Shown: piece by piece, positions 61,374 through 64,000 of the stretch
How the letters are laid out: each line of letters starts with the position of its first letter
Numbering within the stretch: the stretch's first letter is position 1
Source: Parachitinimonas caeni
GTDB lineage: Bacteria > Pseudomonadota > Gammaproteobacteria > Burkholderiales > Chitinimonadaceae
Reading direction: 5' to 3'
DNA: 64,000 bases
Assembly: GCF_030129945.1 (NCBI RefSeq)
Contig: NZ_JARRAF010000003.1
Coordinates: forward strand, 186,001 to 250,000
Notes under the pieces: generated by a model
What the model saw: only the letters and a program-made list of their open reading frames with translations
The model's database searches: none
What the model was told of the DNA's origin: nothing
Made by a program: the position numbers and the translations under genes

Positions 61374-63611
61374 TTAGTTCGTATCAGAACAGGTTCCTGA
61401 CTGGCCATATGGACTAATCACTGACAATGACTGGAGGAATACCACCTCCGTAAACGTTGTTGTAGTGGTCTCATTAACCGCTGTTCCATTGGGTTGTGTA
61501 AGAATCTGTACGTCTGTCAGGTTTGGTGAACGTGTTTTGAAAACGGTCTGCGTACCAGGAACTGCAGGTCCAACCCAACGCTGTGAGGCCGGCGTAATAG
61601 TCTCATCAGGCTTTTGTGTTTCGACCAAAGTACCGTTGTTGCCAGTAGTGTTCGACACGGTGAAATACCGATTCAACTGGCGCACTGTCACATTTCGCTG
61701 GAAATAACCGCCCTCAATTAGGCGCCCCGGTGGGCGCTTATCCTTAGCGTAATCACCTTTTACCCCTTCAAGGATAATATTCTTTACCGTTGCACGAGTC
61801 TCAGTACCAGCAACTTTTACAGTTGCGTCCAGAGTCCCGCGTACCCAGTAAGCATACTCTTTGGGGAATGTAATCTTGGTTGTCGCAATACCATCTGCGT
61901 TAGTATTTGCGGTTGCAGTAACATTCGCCACTGCGCCAGGTGTAAGCTGACCGTTGCCGTTAATGTCTTCACCCGGGTCAAGAATACCGTTGTAATTGAC
62001 ATCTTCAGAAGCACATACGGTGGTATAGGTTGGAACCCACTCTTCTGCGCCAGCAGAGAAGTAGCCTTTGTAATAAAGATCCAGAACAAAGGTAAACTGA
62101 ACAGGTTGATTTGCAACCGGGTTTCCTGCTGCATCCGTCACGATAGCGGAATATGTCTTCTGGTAATTAGTCTGGCCATCAGATCCTTGCAGGTTATCAG
62201 TGCCTAAACGAACAAACAGGGATTGTGCTGCAACGGTCAACTTGATGTCACTGGACACCCCGTTTGTTATCACTCTGTTATTTACTTCACGCACGGTCGC
62301 CCGGATCACAACACCATCTTTCGGGCTGCTGATCGTACCTGACGTATATACCACCGAAGCAATCCCACTTTCATCAGTCAATGCGGAGGGACTACTCAAA
62401 GTACCGCCGGTAATATCCGAGATCGCAGAAAATTCGACGCGAGCATTTTTGACCAAATTATTTGCAGAATCGCGAACCACGGCCGTTAGAGTAGCTTGGC
62501 TTGCCGCATTATTTGGTTTGAATACACCCAGCGTTGTACGGTCTGCTTGCAAATCGACACGGCTGGCAGTCGCGGCTACAAACCGCATTGAAATAGTATT
62601 GGAAGTCGTACCTCCCGAGCTCGTCGCCAGCACAATGGCAGAACCTGCCTGATCAGAAGCCACCATGATCGACGCCTCTCCTTGGGAGTTTGTGGTCGAT
62701 GACGATGCTGGGACTAAACCAGACTGGCTCGCGTCATACAGAGTACCGCGAGTGGTAGAAAAATTGACGGTGCGGCCTACCGCAGGCTGACCACCCTCCA
62801 ACCACTTTACGGTTATCAACTGCGGTGTACGCAGCACTACATCGGTCTGGCCGTTGTAGCCAATGAACTGGAAGCTTGAGCTGCTGACGTTCAAGTTGAA
62901 CTGTTTGGCTGCACCAGCGGCACCAAAAGTCAGAATATCAGACCCTGCCCTGTCGCCTTTCACAGTGACAGTCAGCTTGCCTTGGCTATCCGTGGTTGTC
63001 GATACTTTGCCAACCCCTTCGGTTGTATTGCCATTTTGTACAACTTTAAGCGTATTTCCCAAAGCCGAGGTGATCACCACCGGCTTATTACTAATTCCTA
63101 TTCCACTGGAATCGGTAACAGAAACAACCAGATCCGTCGAACTATTTAAAACAATGGAGGAGGTACCCGATACAGCAATGCTTGTACCCGAAACAGTAAC
63201 CGTTACGCTACTACTAACCTTTCCAGAGGTTGCTGTAACGGTAACATTACGATTAGAAGGATCTCCGCTGGTATTTAATTTAGCGACAACGGAACCATTG
63301 CTACCGGTGACCGGATTCTCAGCCGTTACCACGCCATCTGTCGTACTGAATTTAACAGTCTGGCCTGCCATCGCTGCATTACCTGAATCTTTAACAATAG
63401 CGGTAATTTCTACGGCTGTTTTGTTATCAGAATTGAGTTGAGTCGAATTGGCAAGAATTGAAATACTTGCAGGCTGAGGCCCTGTCTGGCCGGTGTTTAC
63501 TGAGCCACTGGAGCCCCCACCGGAGCCATTACAGGCTGTCAGCAGCACCAGACCGGCCATGGCAAACCATTTGCCAACGGACGTGTCTTTCGCGGAGTCG
63601 AAAAAGCGCAT
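61374..63611 (-). CDS. Large Ig-like (invasin Big_1-type) repeat lipoprotein
   Basis: A 745-residue predicted lipoprotein. The lipobox is LLTAC (Cys about residue 27), followed by a Gly/Ser-rich linker. At least five Ig-like domains of about 90-100 residues follow, each with motifs such as AMAGQTVKFSTTDGVV, VGRTVNFSTTRGTLYDAS, LVKNARVEFSAI and PVANQPVQFTFVLD, as in Big_1 repeats. Near residue 545, DVNYNGILDPGED and INGNGQLTPG look like calcium-binding EF-hand or dockerin-like loops. The last 120 residues are unlike the repeats. A surface adhesin or matrix role is likely. ATG 63611 has AAAGGA 10 bases upstream. Confidence 0.82.
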   Translation of the reverse strand: MRFFDSAKDTSVGKWFAMAGLVLLTACNGSGGGSSGSVNTGQTGPQPASISILANSTQLNSDNKTAVEITAIVKDSGNAAMAGQTVKFSTTDGVVTAENPVTGSNGSVVAKLNTSGDPSNRNVTVTATSGKVSSSVTVTVSGTSIAVSGTSSIVLNSSTDLVVSVTDSSGIGISNKPVVITSALGNTLKVVQNGNTTEGVGKVSTTTDSQGKLTVTVKGDRAGSDILTFGAAGAAKQFNLNVSSSSFQFIGYNGQTDVVLRTPQLITVKWLEGGQPAVGRTVNFSTTRGTLYDASQSGLVPASSSTTNSQGEASIMVASDQAGSAIVLATSSGGTTSNTISMRFVAATASRVDLQADRTTLGVFKPNNAASQATLTAVVRDSANNLVKNARVEFSAISDITGGTLSSPSALTDESGIASVVYTSGTISSPKDGVVIRATVREVNNRVITNGVSSDIKLTVAAQSLFVRLGTDNLQGSDGQTNYQKTYSAIVTDAAGNPVANQPVQFTFVLDLYYKGYFSAGAEEWVPTYTTVCASEDVNYNGILDPGEDINGNGQLTPGAVANVTATANTNADGIATTKITFPKEYAYWVRGTLDATVKVAGTETRATVKNIILEGVKGDYAKDKRPPGRLIEGGYFQRNVTVRQLNRYFTVSNTTGNNGTLVETQKPDETITPASQRWVGPAVPGTQTVFKTRSPNLTDVQILTQPNGTAVNETTTTTFTEVVFLQSLSVISPYGQSGTCSDTN

Positions 63612-64000
63612 CACAGCTGAATTCCTTTGTGAAATTAACGCGAGAAGTGTTTGAATTTATTCAATAAACTCAAAACAGGATATTGTCATTTCTACATTTA
63701 AACCTATATAGCTGGGAAAAGCAATCCTCGCTTATGCCATTTGGATCAAGTTGTCGCCGACCAACGTCCATTTTGGGTGGGTTTCCCCGCCTTATTGGCT
63801 CAGTTTGAGATATAAGCCAAATTCAAGAATAAGTGAATCGGCAACATCCATCGACCACGAAAATACTTGTCCCAAGACAGTACATCGACACGCCAAAGCA
63901 AAGACGCCCGCGATGAAAGCCATCGCGGGCGTCTTTGTTTGAACTTTGCGTACCCAGACTCCTGCTACGGAAACCAGCACGCAAGCCAAGAGCCTTACAT
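63612..64000. other. Intergenic region at window end
   Basis: About 390 bases without a supported gene. It holds the promoter of the minus-strand lipoprotein in its AT-rich first 100 bases and the long hairpin at 63899-63937. Short ORFs here have no recognisable features. A neighbouring gene may begin beyond 64000. Confidence 0.4.
63899..63937. terminator. Long perfect hairpin, probable bidirectional terminator
   Basis: A 17-bp perfect stem (63899-63915 with 63921-63937, CAAAGACGCCCGCGATG and its complement) with a 5-base loop. It is followed by TTTG on the plus strand and CTTTGG on the minus strand. It could terminate a minus-strand gene entering from beyond 64000. Confidence 0.7.

Noticed and set aside
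63792-63989. 65-residue minus-strand frame at the window end
   Set aside because: It runs through the 17-bp terminator-like hairpin and has no ribosome-binding site or known motif.

Overview
The window looks like chromosomal DNA of a Gram-negative betaproteobacterium, possibly Neisseriales-like. The kdsD-kdsC-lptCAB-rpoN-hpf-ptsN-hprK-rapZ gene order, an ftsY-ftsE-ftsX-rpoH block with a CIRCE box before rpoH, UbiX, HscC and a reverse transsulfuration gene pair all fit this. The genus cannot be fixed from the sequence alone. Most of the window is GC-rich housekeeping DNA. The stretch from about 44.7 to 52.1 kb is visibly AT-rich and stands apart.

Layout. 1-7.4 kb: Kdo synthesis, LPS export, sigma-54 and nitrogen-PTS/HPr kinase/RapZ regulation. 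7.3-10 kb: a NusG-domain-II protein, a Gx-family membrane protein, UbiX and an AIM24-like protein. 10-19 kb (minus strand): HutD-like protein, the CysTWA sulfate transporter, two sulfate-binding proteins, a degenerate EAL-like protein, and cystathionine beta-synthase with cystathionine gamma-lyase/synthase. 19-27 kb: a GlxA regulator with an isochorismatase-like hydrolase, a GST, an NDUFA9-like reductase, a chemotaxis receptor, Slt70, a [2Fe-2S] ferredoxin and a lipoprotein. 27-30 kb: three tandem YceI proteins with a cytochrome b561.

30-45 kb is a signalling block: HscC with a J-like partner, a CHASE2 Ser/Thr kinase, a PP2C phosphatase, an FHA protein, a CHASE2 class III nucleotide cyclase, an MBL-fold cyclic-nucleotide phosphodiesterase, a GAF-containing PilB/GspE ATPase and a GAF/HD-GYP protein. 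It runs straight into the most interesting part, 44.9-54.7 kb. This holds three 60-residue prepilins that contain only the N-terminal pilin helix. Two of them are each followed by a small Sec-exported protein that looks like the missing pilin globular domain. After these come an ABC-2 permease, a 1229-residue protein with two TPR-plus-glycosyltransferase halves, a membrane-anchored repeat protein and the matching ABC ATPase. The first prepilin has a good sigma-54 promoter. I read this as a duplicated split type IV pilin system, comparable to Geobacter PilA-N/PilA-C, with its own export or glycosylation module. The two cassettes are separated by a graveyard of IS5-, IS110- and IS3-like transposase fragments.

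54.8-64 kb: rpoH, ftsX, ftsE and ftsY on the minus strand, rsmD, a CPA2 antiporter and a YfhL-type ferredoxin on the plus strand, and a large Ig-domain lipoprotein on the minus strand. I recognised no tRNA, rRNA, CRISPR array, prophage or replication origin.
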